A DNA stretch of 64,000 nt, taken from NCBI RefSeq assembly GCF_014698795.1, contig NZ_JACJTR010000010.1, positions 62,001 to 126,000 on the forward strand, written 5' to 3'. The notes beneath the pieces are model-generated. The model saw nothing but the letters and a program-made list of their open reading frames with translations. It searched no databases and had not been told where the DNA came from. Of the stretch, positions 17,852-27,459 are shown piece by piece (the stretch's first letter is position 1; every line of letters begins with the position of its first letter). This DNA comes from Nostoc sp. FACHB-892. Lineage in GTDB: Bacteria; Cyanobacteriota; Cyanobacteriia; Cyanobacteriales; Nostocaceae. A program made the position numbers and the translations under genes.

Positions 17852-18220
17852 TTAGCTAGCGATGCTACGAGGTACACCTTCTAAAGCTTCCTCTTCTGTT
17901 TCAAAGATTTCAAAGACAGTATCCATCATCGTTACTTCAAACACGAGTTTGGCTTCTGGGTGTACATTGCAGATGCGGAAACTGCCCTTAACTTTATCAG
18001 CATCACGCATTCCAGCCACCAAAGATGTGAGGCCAGAACTATCAATAAAATTTACCTGAGCCAGATTTACCACTACATGGCGGCTGAGTTTGGAAATACA
18101 CTCCTGTAATTTCAGGCGAAATTGCCAAGCAGTGGTAATGTCTAGGCGACCTGCTGGCGTTAGGACAATAACGGTATTTCCGTCTTGGGTCGTATAACTT
18201 TTTTGCTCTATATGAATCAC
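17852..18220 (-). CDS. STAS domain anti-sigma factor antagonist
   Basis: A 122-residue single STAS domain of the anti-anti-sigma type. Such proteins are controlled by phosphorylation of a Ser in the motif seen here as VNFIDSSGLTSLV (about residues 56-68) and release a partner by binding an anti-sigma-like kinase. The start is GTG at 18220, with a strong GGGGAGGG Shine-Dalgarno six bases upstream. No kinase or phosphatase gene is adjacent, so its partner is elsewhere in the genome. The gene stands between cpcT (convergent) and hemF (same strand, 275 bp away, with a spacer repeat between). Confidence 0.88.
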   Translation of the reverse strand: MIHIEQKSYTTQDGNTVIVLTPAGRLDITTAWQFRLKLQECISKLSRHVVVNLAQVNFIDSSGLTSLVAGMRDADKVKGSFRICNVHPEAKLVFEVTMMDTVFEIFETEEEALEGVPRSIAS

Positions 18221-18384
18221 TAAAGCCCTCCCCGTGGCATTTCTCTTAAGATTAGCTACTTACAGAATTGTCTAATGCTGTCACTTGAGATTAACAAGCT
18301 ATAGCTAAAATTGTCACCTTTTTCTGCTAAGTGCTTACCTTTGGTAGTTTAACTCACCAAACTTGTACTGCGTAGTAATTTTAA

Positions 18385-18492
18385 ATGGGGAGTGGGGAGC
18401 AGGCAGCAAGGGAGAAGAGTTTTCCCCTCTGCCCCCCGCACCCCGCTCCTCTGCCTGTTTTCTATGCCCAATCCCCAATCCCTAATCCCCAG
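18385..18492. repeat. Purine/pyrimidine imperfect inverted repeat
   Basis: GGGGAGTGGGGAGCAGG words face CCCCTCTGCCCC words and end in CCCAATCCCC units. It sits directly after the hemF stop and belongs to the same dispersed family as 15520-15625. Confidence 0.6.
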
Positions 18493-18495
18493 TTC

Positions 18496-19539
18496 CTATT
18501 GAGGTGATGTCCAGTTGATCCAATCTTGAGGCTTAAGGAAAGTTTCATACAACTCGGCTTCGGGGGAATTGGGTTCCGGTTGATAGCCGTATTCCCAGCG
18601 CACTAAGGGTGGTAGGGACATGAGAATTGATTCAGTGCGTCCGTTGGTTTGCAGACCAAAAATAGTGCCTCGGTCATAAACCAAGTTAAATTCTACATAC
18701 CGTCCCCGGCGGTAGAGTTGAAAATTCCGTTGGCGATCGCCATACTCCATCCCATGTCGCCGTTCTACAATTGGTACGTAGGCTGGTAAAAATGCTTTAC
18801 CACAGTCTTGTACAAAGGCAAACAAATCTTCCCAATTGCGTGTTTCTGGTGTTCCCACCTGGTTGCTATAAGTAGCCGCTTCACCATTGGGATTTGGCCC
18901 ACGATATAAAGCACCCTCGCCATCTTGGTAATCAAAAAACAGACCACCTACACCCCGTGTCTCATCACGATGCTTGAGGTAAAAATATTCGTCACACCAC
19001 CTCTTAAACACTGGGTAATACTCTGGGTGGTGTTGGTCACAAGCTTGTTTTAATGTTTTGTGTAAATGTGCTGCATCTTCAGCAAACGGGTAATAAGGCG
19101 TTAAGTCAAGACCGCCACCAAACCACCACACTGGCCCCGCTTCAAAGTAGCGATAATTTAGATGAACTGTGGGAACATAAGGATTGTGAGGATGTAACAC
19201 CATTGAAGTCCCCGTAGCATAGAAGCCATGCCCTGCGGCTTCCGGGCGTTGGGCTAAAATTGAGGCTGGCAAGTGGGAACCCCAAACTTCAGAAAAATTT
19301 ACACCAGCTTGTTCAAATATTGCACCTTCTCGCAGCACGCGCGATCGCCCTCCACCTCCTTCTGGGCGTTCCCAACTATCTTCGTGAAACTTACCCACAC
19401 CATCTAGTTTTGCCAATGATTCGGAAATTTCGTCTTGCAGCTGTTTCATAAACTGACTGACTCTAGTCTGAGCGTCAGGTGCTGGTAAAGACTTGAATGA
19501 TTCTGCTGGTACAGTTGGTGTTTGCGAGTTGGTCAACAT
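18496..19539 (-). CDS. hemF: Oxygen-dependent coproporphyrinogen III oxidase
   Basis: A 347-residue aerobic coproporphyrinogen III oxidase, which decarboxylates two propionates to give protoporphyrinogen IX for heme and chlorophyll. Family signatures include [22 protein letters not shown] near residues 52-73, the [16 protein letters not shown] block (about 137-152), and [18 protein letters not shown] near the C-terminus. Length is normal. The ATG at 19539 precedes a short variable N-terminus. It is a single gene; an oxygen-independent counterpart is not in the window. Confidence 0.96.
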   Translation of the reverse strand: MLTNSQTPTVPAESFKSLPAPDAQTRVSQFMKQLQDEISESLAKLDGVGKFHEDSWERPEGGGGRSRVLREGAIFEQAGVNFSEVWGSHLPASILAQRPEAAGHGFYATGTSMVLHPHNPYVPTVHLNYRYFEAGPVWWFGGGLDLTPYYPFAEDAAHLHKTLKQACDQHHPEYYPVFKRWCDEYFYLKHRDETRGVGGLFFDYQDGEGALYRGPNPNGEAATYSNQVGTPETRNWEDLFAFVQDCGKAFLPAYVPIVERRHGMEYGDRQRNFQLYRRGRYVEFNLVYDRGTIFGLQTNGRTESILMSLPPLVRWEYGYQPEPNSPEAELYETFLKPQDWINWTSPQ

Positions 19540-19966
19540 AGATTCCCGAACCTAAATTACAATTTCCAGAAAGCCACAAATTTCTTATCTTAAAATTTGG
19601 GGGAAACACGCGCCAACAATCAAGCTTTATTTGCCCAACCCGCTTTTTCTTACTGGTTAAGCATTTATACGATTGATGGGCATCACTAGAGTTATTTTCC
19701 CTCAAATACGTATAGGCTTGTATATTGACTGAGTTTTTTTTGAAATTCTTATTGGAACATTCTGATATAAACACCAGACTTTAGTCGTAACCTTGAAGTA
19801 TTCAGGGTTTTAGTGGTCTGCTCAAAACTCCTTTGCCATATTATGCCGAATCAAGGCTTGATATATTTAGGACATTTTTGAGAAAGTTTTAATTTAGAAG
19901 TTGAGCGTAGTTGCTCACAATACCAGAGTTACCAGAAAGTGTCTAGCGAGGAGGAGGATTAGGAAA
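19540..19966. other. Divergent spacer between hemF and the SRPBCC gene
   Basis: About 430 bp of AT-rich DNA should hold the hemF promoter and that of the rightward gene. The GGAGGAGGATTAGGA at about 19949-19963 is a strong ribosome-binding region for the ATG at 19967. No gene or recognised RNA seen. Confidence 0.4.
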
Positions 19967-20491
19967 ATGCAAGATTGGTTATCCAAATTCATCCACCGCA
20001 AACGTCGTCGGTTTTGCGCTTCTCTGGTGCGGACGTATCGAGAGATTAGTTCTGCCTCTGTAGATGAACTGTGGCAAAAAGTCGCTGACTTAACGGATGT
20101 TTCCTGGCATCCACTACTTAAGAGTACTAACGTACCCTACGGATTAGTACCCAAACCAGGATTGATTTTTCATGCTGTAACACGCTTTTCACCGATTCCC
20201 ATCCGTATTTTTGTGGAACGCGTCAATCATAAAGAGATGCTGAGTATCCGAGTGCTGGCGATTCCTGGGATAGAGGAACGGGTAACTTATCAAGTAGAGT
20301 CAACGGTTTGTGGTACTTGCCTGTCTTATTCTGTAACGCTACGCGGGTGGTTATCGCCCCTAATTTGGTCTTTATCCCGTCCTTATGCAGACCGCGTAGC
20401 ACGGTCTTTAGTAGAGGCTGTAGAAAAGACGGCATTGCCAACGGTATCTGGTAAGAAAAAATCTCTTAATGACAGTTGTTTTGATTTTTAG
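19967..20491 (+). CDS. SRPBCC (START-like) family protein
   Basis: A 174-residue protein from the ATG at 19967, chosen because a GGAGGAGG Shine-Dalgarno precedes it; the frame extends upstream without conserved features. The order of segments fits the SRPBCC/polyketide-cyclase-like ligand-binding fold: a helix with SSASVDELWQKVADLTDVSWHP, then alternating strands, then a C-terminal long helix ending in ARSLVEAVEKTA. The N-terminus is very basic (HRKRRRF). Ligand and role are unknown. It stands alone, 250 bp before mrp. Confidence 0.7.
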   Translation: MQDWLSKFIHRKRRRFCASLVRTYREISSASVDELWQKVADLTDVSWHPLLKSTNVPYGLVPKPGLIFHAVTRFSPIPIRIFVERVNHKEMLSIRVLAIPGIEERVTYQVESTVCGTCLSYSVTLRGWLSPLIWSLSRPYADRVARSLVEAVEKTALPTVSGKKKSLNDSCFDF

Positions 20492-20493
20492 GT

Positions 20494-20590
20494 AAGGGGG
20501 AGCATGGGAAGCAGGGGCAGGGTGCGGGGGAGAATGTTTCCCCTTTTCCTCCTGCTCCCTGCCCCTCTGCCTCTTGCCAATGCCCAAAGA
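20494..20590. repeat. Purine/pyrimidine imperfect inverted repeat
   Basis: GGGGGAGCATGGGAAGCAGGGG faces CCTCCTGCTCCCTGCCCC across a short AT-containing centre and ends with CCAATGCCC. It starts right after the SRPBCC stop and could act as its terminator. Confidence 0.6.
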
Positions 20591-20744
20591 AAGTTAAGAT
20601 TCTATTAGGTAATAATGCCATTTACTAAGTTTTATTACGGCAGTAACAGTGAAAACACTCAGCTGACCTTGCTTAAGAAAGCGTCTAGTTAATAGCTAAG
20701 ATGTTCTCCGCAACTGTATTTATTCATTTTGAATTTGAATTTTT

Positions 20745-21815
20745 ATGTACGATGTCCTCGATTCTCGCTCTGTCTTAGAAGTATTGCGACCAGTGGAAGA
20801 CCCAGAACTCCGCAAAAGTCTGGTAGAACTGAATATGATTCGTAACGTGAAAACTGACGGTGGCAAGGTTAGTTTTACATTGGTGTTGACTACTCCCGCC
20901 TGTCCTTTACGTGAATTTATTGTTGAAGACTGTAAGAAAGCTGTCAAAAAGCTACCAGGCGTTATAGATGTCAGTATAGAAGTGACAGCAGAAACACCGC
21001 AACAGAAAAGTTTGCCTGATCGCACTGGTATTTCTGGGGTGAAAAATATCATTGCTGTTTCCAGTGGCAAAGGTGGCGTTGGTAAAAGTACGGTAGCGGT
21101 GAATGTAGCAGTGGCTCTAGCTCAAACTGGGGCGAAAGTCGGCTTGCTAGATGCTGATATTTATGGCCCCAATGACCCCACCATGCTAGGTTTAGCCGAT
21201 GCCCAAATTGCAGTGCGTTCCACTGAAACAGGCGACATCCTAGAACCTGCTTTTAATCATGGCGTCAAATTAGTTTCAATGGGCTTTTTGATTGACCGAG
21301 ATCAGCCAGTAATTTGGCGGGGACCCATGCTCAATGGTGTAATTCGCCAGTTTCTCTATCAAGTGCAATGGGGAGAACTTGATTATTTGATTGTAGATAT
21401 GCCACCGGGAACCGGCGATGCTCAGTTAACTTTAACCCAAGCAGTGCCGATGGCAGGGGCGGTAATTGTCACCACACCGCAAAACGTAGCTCTGTTAGAT
21501 TCTCGCAAGGGATTGCGGATGTTCCAGCAGATGAATGTCCCGGTATTGGGAATCGTAGAAAATATGAGCTATTTTATACCCCCCGATCAACCAGATAAGC
21601 AGTATGACATCTTTGGTTCCGGTGGTGGCTCTAAAACAGCTACTGAATTGGGAGTGCCATTATTGGGATGCGTACCTCTAGAGATTTCCACACGAGTTGG
21701 CGGTGACAGTGGTGTGCCGATAGTTGCCGGTGATCCAGATTCAGCTTCAGCAAAAGCATTAACAGCGATCGCTCTTACCATTGCTGGTAAAGTATCAGTT
21801 GCTGCCTTGACATAA
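20745..21815 (+). CDS. mrp: Mrp/ApbC family iron-sulfur carrier ATPase
   Basis: A 356-residue Mrp/NBP35-type P-loop ATPase, which holds and transfers Fe-S clusters to target proteins. An N-terminal MIP18/DUF59 domain covers about residues 5-85 and contains TTPACPL. A deviant Walker A SSGKGGVGKST is at 106-116, and DMPPGTGD marks the switch II region. The C-terminal CxxC that bridges a cluster in many Mrp proteins is absent: ENMSYF is followed by IPPDQPDKQYDIFG. From memory this is common in cyanobacterial versions, so cluster binding may use other residues. Gene order with rodA downstream (274 bp gap with a repeat) gives no functional link. Confidence 0.92.
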   Translation: MYDVLDSRSVLEVLRPVEDPELRKSLVELNMIRNVKTDGGKVSFTLVLTTPACPLREFIVEDCKKAVKKLPGVIDVSIEVTAETPQQKSLPDRTGISGVKNIIAVSSGKGGVGKSTVAVNVAVALAQTGAKVGLLDADIYGPNDPTMLGLADAQIAVRSTETGDILEPAFNHGVKLVSMGFLIDRDQPVIWRGPMLNGVIRQFLYQVQWGELDYLIVDMPPGTGDAQLTLTQAVPMAGAVIVTTPQNVALLDSRKGLRMFQQMNVPVLGIVENMSYFIPPDQPDKQYDIFGSGGGSKTATELGVPLLGCVPLEISTRVGGDSGVPIVAGDPDSASAKALTAIALTIAGKVSVAALT

Positions 21816-21941
21816 TTAATTTTAATTTCAATCTTCTTCCTGGGCTAGAGCTTGGGAATAATAGGGACTGGGGATTAGGGATAAGGGAGATGAGGGAGCA
21901 GGGGGAGCAGGGGAAGCAGGGGAGGCAGGGGGGGACTTGGG

Positions 21942-21981
21942 GACAAGAGGTGAGAACTTGAAACAAGTCTTTCCCCTTGTC
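21942..21981 (+). repeat. 40 bp REP-like hairpin, copy 1
   Basis: Outer arms GACAAG and CTTGTC and inner arms ACTTG and CAAGT around AAA make an almost complete 40 bp palindrome. The same 40 bp occurs at 50373-50412 with one difference, and inverted at 44557-44596. G-rich tandem words lie on its left and CCCAATGCCCCATG words on its right, so the hairpin is the core of a larger composite repeat (about 21870-22060). Confidence 0.85.
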
Positions 21982-22088
21982 TCCAATTCTCCTTGTCTCC
22001 AAGTCCTCTTGCCCCATGCCCCATGCCCAATGCCCCATGCCCCAATTCCCAACACTTAAATCTAAAAGTTAAAGTCTAAACTTACACA

Positions 22089-23402
22089 ATGTTATTAAAA
22101 CGATCGCTCCCCAAAATTCGCTGGAAGTCTTGGGTTAAGCCCTGGCAGAATGTAGATTGGCTACTATTTTGTTTACCAATTGCTGTCAGTATCTTTGGTG
22201 GACTCATGATTCTCAGTACGGAACTGAAGCAGCCAGTAACTGACTGGTGGTGGCACTGGATGGTAGCGGGTATCGGCGTGCTTATAGCCCTGTTTTTATC
22301 TCGTATCCGTTATGAAGTTTTGATGCAGTGGCACTGGGTAACTTACGCACTAACGAACTTCAGCTTAATTGCTGTAATGATTGCTGGCACTAGCGCCAAA
22401 GGGGCACAGAGGTGGATTCCTATTGCTGGTTTCAATGTCCAACCCTCTGAATTTGCCAAAGTCGGTATGATTATCACCTTAGCAGCTTTGCTACATAGGC
22501 GTACAGCTTCTAACCTCGAAGGTGTTTTCCGCGTTCTGGCATTTACTGCTATACCTTGGGGATTAATATTTTTACAGCCAGATTTAGCAACATCACTGGT
22601 ATTTGGTGCGATCGTTTTAGGAATGCTGTACTGGGCGAATGCTAACCCAGGCTGGTTAATTCTGATGATTTCTCCTGTGGTTGCCGCAATTTTATTTAGT
22701 ATTTCTTGGCCTTTAGCAGAGCCGATAGTTTTATTCAAAGAACTATCTTTTGGCCCATTAGGGATAGTTTGGTCAGTGGCGATGGCTATTGTGGGTTGGC
22801 AAACTCTTCCCTGGCGTCGATTTGGTTTAGGTGCTATCGGTGCATGGACTCTTAATATACTGGGTGGCGAATTAGGAGTCTTCGCTTGGAACCATGTTTT
22901 GAAAGAATATCAAAAAGATCGGCTAACTGTATTCATGAACCCCGATCACGATCCACTCGGTGCTGGATATCACCTAATTCAATCTCGCATTGCTATTGGT
23001 GCTGGTGAAATTTGGGGATGGGGTCTGTTCAAAGGGCCAATGACGCAACTGAATTTCGTACCTGAACAGCATACAGACTTTATTTTCTCCGCAGTGGGAG
23101 AAGAATTCGGTTTTGTTGGTTGTTTAATAGTGCTGTTTGTCTTCTGCTTAATTTGCTTCCGTCTACTGCATATTGCCCAAACCGCCAAAGATAATTTTGG
23201 TTCCTTGTTGGCTATTGGGGTTTTATCCATGATTGTGTTTCAGCTAATTGTGAACGTTGGCATGACAGTTGGTTTAGCGCCCGTGGCAGGCATTCCCCTA
23301 CCTTGGATGAGTTATGGGCGTTCTGCTATGCTGACCAACTTTATTTCCTTGGGAATAGTAGAATCGGTAGCAAATTTTCGACAAAAGCAGAAGTATTATT
23401 GA
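22089..23402 (+). CDS. rodA: RodA, SEDS peptidoglycan glycosyltransferase
   Basis: A 437-residue SEDS family protein (FtsW/RodA/SpoVE) with about ten transmembrane helices. RodA polymerises lipid II into glycan strands during lateral wall growth with a class B PBP. Visible landmarks are KGAQRWIPIAGFNVQPSEFAK near residues 99-119, NPDHDPLGAGYHLIQSRIAIGAGEI with the essential Asp region, FVPEQHTDFIFSAVGEEFGF, and the C-terminal GIPLPWMSYGRSAML. Assigned RodA and not FtsW on overall resemblance to cyanobacterial RodA and absence of division-cluster neighbours. The ATG at 22089 has little Shine-Dalgarno. Confidence 0.88.
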   Translation: MLLKRSLPKIRWKSWVKPWQNVDWLLFCLPIAVSIFGGLMILSTELKQPVTDWWWHWMVAGIGVLIALFLSRIRYEVLMQWHWVTYALTNFSLIAVMIAGTSAKGAQRWIPIAGFNVQPSEFAKVGMIITLAALLHRRTASNLEGVFRVLAFTAIPWGLIFLQPDLATSLVFGAIVLGMLYWANANPGWLILMISPVVAAILFSISWPLAEPIVLFKELSFGPLGIVWSVAMAIVGWQTLPWRRFGLGAIGAWTLNILGGELGVFAWNHVLKEYQKDRLTVFMNPDHDPLGAGYHLIQSRIAIGAGEIWGWGLFKGPMTQLNFVPEQHTDFIFSAVGEEFGFVGCLIVLFVFCLICFRLLHIAQTAKDNFGSLLAIGVLSMIVFQLIVNVGMTVGLAPVAGIPLPWMSYGRSAMLTNFISLGIVESVANFRQKQKYY

Positions 23403-23439
23403 TTCGTCATTAGTCATTAGTCATTTGTCCTTTGCTAAT

Positions 23440-23530
23440 GACCCTTTGGGTGACGCTCGTACCTCTCTACGAGACGCTGCGCGAACGCTACCGCTACGCT
23501 AGCCTCTCACGAGTGGGAGAAGACCACACT
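23440..23530. repeat. Composite dispersed repeat with CGAGACGCTGCGCGAACGCT unit
   Basis: The spacer between rodA and ndhS holds a GC-rich repeat common in Nostocales spacers, flanked by ATGACAAATG-type words on both sides. Non-coding. Confidence 0.5.
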
Positions 23531-23606
23531 GGCTCACCAATGACAAATAACAAATGACTATTAACAAGTATTAAGCTATTAAAAGGAAACAAGCGAGGCT
23601 AAAAAC

Positions 23607-23804
23607 ATGATTCTGCCTGGAGCAACTGTTCGCGTCAAGAATCCCGCAGATACCTATTATCGCTCCGAAGGACTCGTGCAACGGGTGAGTGATGGCAAGG
23701 TAGCCGTATTATTTGAAGGTGGTAACTGGGATAAATTAATTACCTTCCGCCTGAGCGAATTGGAACTCGTAGAGACCACAGCCGGACGTAAAAAAGCCAA
23801 ATAA
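23607..23804 (+). CDS. ndhS: NAD(P)H-quinone oxidoreductase subunit S
   Basis: A 65-residue NdhS, the SH3-fold subunit that helps ferredoxin dock on the photosynthetic NDH-1 complex in thylakoids for cyclic electron flow and respiration. The sequence [18 protein letters not shown], followed by [33 protein letters not shown], matches the cyanobacterial subunit closely and is full length, ending in a basic GRKKAK tail. A ribosome-binding region AAGGAAACAAGCGAGG precedes the ATG. No other ndh gene is adjacent, which is normal for ndhS. Confidence 0.93.
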   Translation: MILPGATVRVKNPADTYYRSEGLVQRVSDGKVAVLFEGGNWDKLITFRLSELELVETTAGRKKAK

Positions 23805-23810
23805 AATTAG

Positions 23811-23937
23811 TTAGGAGTTAGGAGTGAGATTAGTTAGGAGTGAGAAGTTAGGAGTTAGAAATTATGATTCTTCAACTCATCACTCCTCACTCTTAACTTT
23901 TAACTCATCACTCCTAACTGTTAACTCCTAACTCAGC
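23811..23937. repeat. STRR repeat forming a long inverted structure
   Basis: TTAGGAGTTAGGAGT heptamers are followed after about 50 bp by their complement (ACTCCTAACTGTTAACTCC). It fills the ndhS to HAS-barrel gene gap and could fold into a hairpin over 100 nt long. Confidence 0.75.
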
Positions 23938-23943
23938 ACTCCC

Positions 23944-24600
23944 ATGCGCCTCCCTTTACCACAATTTGCCACAGGCGATCGCCATCCCAACCACATTGCG
24001 GAGGTGATTGAAACTACTAGTACTGAATTTTTAGCTCAGTGTCTAGAACCAGAAGATTTGAGCTTTCCTTCTATGCCGCCCTTTGGTAGTTGGGTATGTT
24101 CTGTAGACGAAGAATCGGGCAATCAAGTTTATGCTGTGGTATATTATGCCACTACTATGCCAATAGATTCCGTACATCGGGCCAGAGCTTTGGGGTTGTC
24201 ATTACAAGACTTACGCGAAGAACAACCCCAGATATTTGCCATGTTGAGAACAGAATTTAGAGCTGCGATCGTCGGATTTAAACTATCTTCGCAAAATCAA
24301 AGTTATAACCAAAGAGTATATCAATATCTACCACCCCGTCCCCCGCAAATTCATCAAGCTGTTTATCGATGTGAACCAGAAGCTATCATTAAATTTACTG
24401 AAGAACTAGATTTTTTGCGAACATTGCTTTGTATTAACGGTGCGCCAGTAGAGTCTTTAACCGCAGCAGCCATTCGAGATATATACCAGTTACGCAAAGC
24501 TGACCGAGAATGGCTAATTAAAGCTGGACGTAGCCTGAGCGTGCTACTCAAAGATGACTATGATCGCTTGCGGTTCATTTTGAGCCAAATCCATCCGTAG
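23944..24600 (+). CDS. HAS-barrel domain protein
   Basis: A 218-residue protein resembling the HAS-barrel (HerA/ATP-synthase-type barrel) domain proteins of cyanobacteria: FAIGD-like opening seen as FATGDRHPNHIAEVIET, then FGSWVCSV and VYAVVYYATTMPIDSVHRA, the last being strongly conserved. The C-terminal half is helical with no recognised catalytic motif. In HerA this domain caps a translocase; the role of the stand-alone cyanobacterial form is not known to me. The ATG at 23944 is directly preceded by repeat DNA and has no clear Shine-Dalgarno. Confidence 0.75.
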   Translation: MRLPLPQFATGDRHPNHIAEVIETTSTEFLAQCLEPEDLSFPSMPPFGSWVCSVDEESGNQVYAVVYYATTMPIDSVHRARALGLSLQDLREEQPQIFAMLRTEFRAAIVGFKLSSQNQSYNQRVYQYLPPRPPQIHQAVYRCEPEAIIKFTEELDFLRTLLCINGAPVESLTAAAIRDIYQLRKADREWLIKAGRSLSVLLKDDYDRLRFILSQIHP

Positions 24601-24745
24601 GTAGTTAGTTCTTAAACAATTACCTAGTTAGTGTAAGTTAAGATTTTTAATTTTTCCTCAGGTGGCTTCTCCATCCATTTATATCGATTAAGCGATCGCC
24701 CCTAAGCTAATCGCTGTTTTACCATAGCCCCTTCAATTCCTACCT

Positions 24746-26884
24746 ATGGAACTCATATCACAAGTTCTTGTTCTGGAACCAACTTCCCAAGTTCTTGGCA
24801 AAGAACCAATTGTTCCCTTTGCTATTTTGCTGGTGGTCATCTTAGTTATACCCATCATGTTTGAGCGACTAAGATTACCAGGATTAGTGGGTTTGGTTTT
24901 GTCAGGGCTGGTACTTGGCCCTTCAGGCTGGAATCTATTTCAGCCTGACTCGCCGATGATTAACCTACTATCAGAAATCGGGTTAATTTACTTGCTGTTT
25001 GTCGCAGGGCTAGAAGTTGATCTAAAACAGTTTCGCCAGCAAAAAATTCGCGCCTTTGGGTTTGCCAGCTTGACTTTCACTATACCCCTGGTGATGGGAA
25101 CCTTAGTAGGGCTGATTTTAGGCTATGGCTGGAATACTTCAATCTTAATTGGCTCTTTATTCGCTTCCTACAACCTTTTAGCATATCCCATAATCACTCG
25201 TTTGGGAGTGGTAAACAACGAAGCTGTTACTGTCACCATTGGAGCTAAGATTTTTACAGATATTAGCGCACTACTGATCTTAGCTGTTTGTGTAGCTATG
25301 GCTGATGATAGGGCATTTAGCTTTGCTGAACTACTCACCTTGTCCGGTCGGTTAACTATTTACTCTGTTGCCGTTGTCATAGGCTTTGATTGGGCAGGCA
25401 AAGAATTTTTCAAACGGTCTGGAGACGATGAAGGAAACAAGTTTTTGTTTGTGTTGCTTTCTGTGTTTCTGGCGGCTGTGGGCGCTCGATTGATTGGGAT
25501 AGAAAAAATTGTTGGTGCTTTTTTAGCGGGTTTGGCGGTGAATGAAGCTGTAGGGGAAGGACTAGTCAAAGAAAAGGTGGTATTTATTGGCAGTGTGCTA
25601 TTTATTCCCATTTTCTTTGTTGACCTGGGTTTACTGATTAATCTACCCGCTTTTGTGAACAACCTGGACACGCTCAAGTTAACGCTGTTGATGATAATCG
25701 GTTTGATTGGCAGTAAATTGATTGCAGCTTTGTTCACAAAACTGATTTACCGCTATAACTGGCAAGAAATGCTAACCATGTGGTCGCTATCGCTTCCTCA
25801 AGTTGGTACAACGTTAGCAGCAACGTTAGTGGGATACCGGGCTGGGTTGCTGCCACTAGAAGTATTACACAGCGTCATTATCTTAATGGTTGTCACATCA
25901 ACCTTGGGGCCGTTGATGACTAGTAGAATAGCTGTTGGTTTGAATTCATCACCAGCCGAAGAGCCAGCACCATCCTTACCTGACCAAAACGCACCAAGGA
26001 CAAACAGTGCTTTTACTATAATCGTACCTGTGTATAATCCTCACACCGAGCAGTATTTGATTGAAATGGCGGCATTATTAGCGCGTCAATCTAAGGGGAA
26101 AATTATACCGCTTGCGATCGCTAATGCTGCTGCTCAGATGGATGCACCTCAGTTAGAAGCTTCTCTAAAACGAAGTGAGCAGTTATTAACTAAAGCCACA
26201 GTACACAGTCGAGTATTGGGTGTGGCCGCAGAACCAGTGCTGCGAATTGATGATGCTTTTGCTCAAGGAATTAGCAGAGCTGCTCGTGAACAAAAGGCTA
26301 ATTTAATTGTTATGGGTTGGGGTAAACGCACTGGGTTGCGAGCGCGTTTATTTGGGAATGTGATTGATGGTGTGCTTTGGGCATCCCATTGTCCAGTAGC
26401 GGTGACACGTTTAGTAGAATCACCAAAAAAAATTCAGCGCATCTTAGTACCAGTAGAAAACTTAACAGCACCTACATTACAGCCTGTACAATTTGCCCAG
26501 ATGCTGGCAGAGGCAAATCAGAGCCACATTACTGTACTGAATGTGTGCGATCGCCGCACTAGTTCGAGTAAAATTGCTTGGAGGCGATCGCATCTCTCAC
26601 TATTAGTATCTAATTTAGCTTTGGCCAATACCCCAGAAATTCAAATTATTGCTCATGAAAATGTTGCCCAAGCAATTTTACAGGCAGCACGATTATATGA
26701 TTTAGTCGTTTTACCTTTTATACGTAATCGTACTAGCCCTGGAGGGTTAGCCATTAGTGATGTCACAACTCAGTTAGCCAGACAACTTACCTGCTCCATT
26801 GTTATGCTTGGAGAACCGCAACGCACTCAAACTACAAATGTAGTTATGCCTAACACGGTTACCAGCATTACGTCTGCTGTATGA
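24746..26884 (+). CDS. Cation:proton antiporter with C-terminal Usp domains
   Basis: A 712-residue membrane protein. Residues about 20-400 form a CPA-type Na+(K+)/H+ exchanger domain with some twelve helices (VPFAILLVVILVIPIMFERL at the start, GLIYLLFVAGLEVDLKQF after). Residues about 420-560 and 565-695 resemble two universal-stress-protein domains (TIIVPVYNP opening, LIVMGWGKR, ILVPVENLTAPTL). This antiporter-Usp layout is common in cyanobacteria and suggests nucleotide-sensitive ion homeostasis. Which cation moves cannot be read from the sequence. It is a single gene followed by a 575 bp gap. Confidence 0.87.
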   Translation: MELISQVLVLEPTSQVLGKEPIVPFAILLVVILVIPIMFERLRLPGLVGLVLSGLVLGPSGWNLFQPDSPMINLLSEIGLIYLLFVAGLEVDLKQFRQQKIRAFGFASLTFTIPLVMGTLVGLILGYGWNTSILIGSLFASYNLLAYPIITRLGVVNNEAVTVTIGAKIFTDISALLILAVCVAMADDRAFSFAELLTLSGRLTIYSVAVVIGFDWAGKEFFKRSGDDEGNKFLFVLLSVFLAAVGARLIGIEKIVGAFLAGLAVNEAVGEGLVKEKVVFIGSVLFIPIFFVDLGLLINLPAFVNNLDTLKLTLLMIIGLIGSKLIAALFTKLIYRYNWQEMLTMWSLSLPQVGTTLAATLVGYRAGLLPLEVLHSVIILMVVTSTLGPLMTSRIAVGLNSSPAEEPAPSLPDQNAPRTNSAFTIIVPVYNPHTEQYLIEMAALLARQSKGKIIPLAIANAAAQMDAPQLEASLKRSEQLLTKATVHSRVLGVAAEPVLRIDDAFAQGISRAAREQKANLIVMGWGKRTGLRARLFGNVIDGVLWASHCPVAVTRLVESPKKIQRILVPVENLTAPTLQPVQFAQMLAEANQSHITVLNVCDRRTSSSKIAWRRSHLSLLVSNLALANTPEIQIIAHENVAQAILQAARLYDLVVLPFIRNRTSPGGLAISDVTTQLARQLTCSIVMLGEPQRTQTTNVVMPNTVTSITSAV

Positions 26885-27459
26885 TATGAAGCATAGTTAA
26901 GTTCACTCACGTGGACTTAAGCTACTCGTTGGTATATTCTGCAAAAAGCATTGCATTGACAAAAATCTTTGCAACAAATGAATTGGCTATAGGAATATAC
27001 AGATGTATGCTCCTAAAAACTTATGTATTTATAGCAAGAATTTCATTTCGTGAAATGATATAAACCTCTGCAATTAAATACAAAGTGAGATGTTGCTAAA
27101 TGCGACAACTTGACTATTACAAAAATATCGGTAATGGTAAGACCTTCAAGTGCAAAGAGTCAACCTATTTTTGCATCCAAATAAAAATAGTAATAACTGC
27201 AAAGATACTTTATATTGTTGAAGATTTGATGAATTTCAGGTGGAAGACCGACACTTTTTAGACAATGTTTGTTATTTTTTTACTAGTGAAATTGTTAAGT
27301 AACCAAGTAAAAATATAACTGTAGGGAAATAAGTAAGTTCAACAACACTTTTTGATTAAACTTTAGTTCTTTTTTGAGTTTTGTATTTTGCCCCCAAGCT
27401 GGGTAATCTAAAAGTCAGTGCAATAGCTACTGAAAAGATTTGTAAGTAACTAGGAAACT
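26885..27459. other. Long AT-rich upstream region of the UDP-sugar genes
   Basis: About 575 bp precede the decarboxylase gene. A small hairpin (ATTTCA TTTCG TGAAAT, about 27047-27063) lies near the left side and might end the antiporter transcript, though it lacks a T run. The length suggests a long leader or regulatory region for the UDP-sugar genes. No gene or known RNA recognised. Confidence 0.35.
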
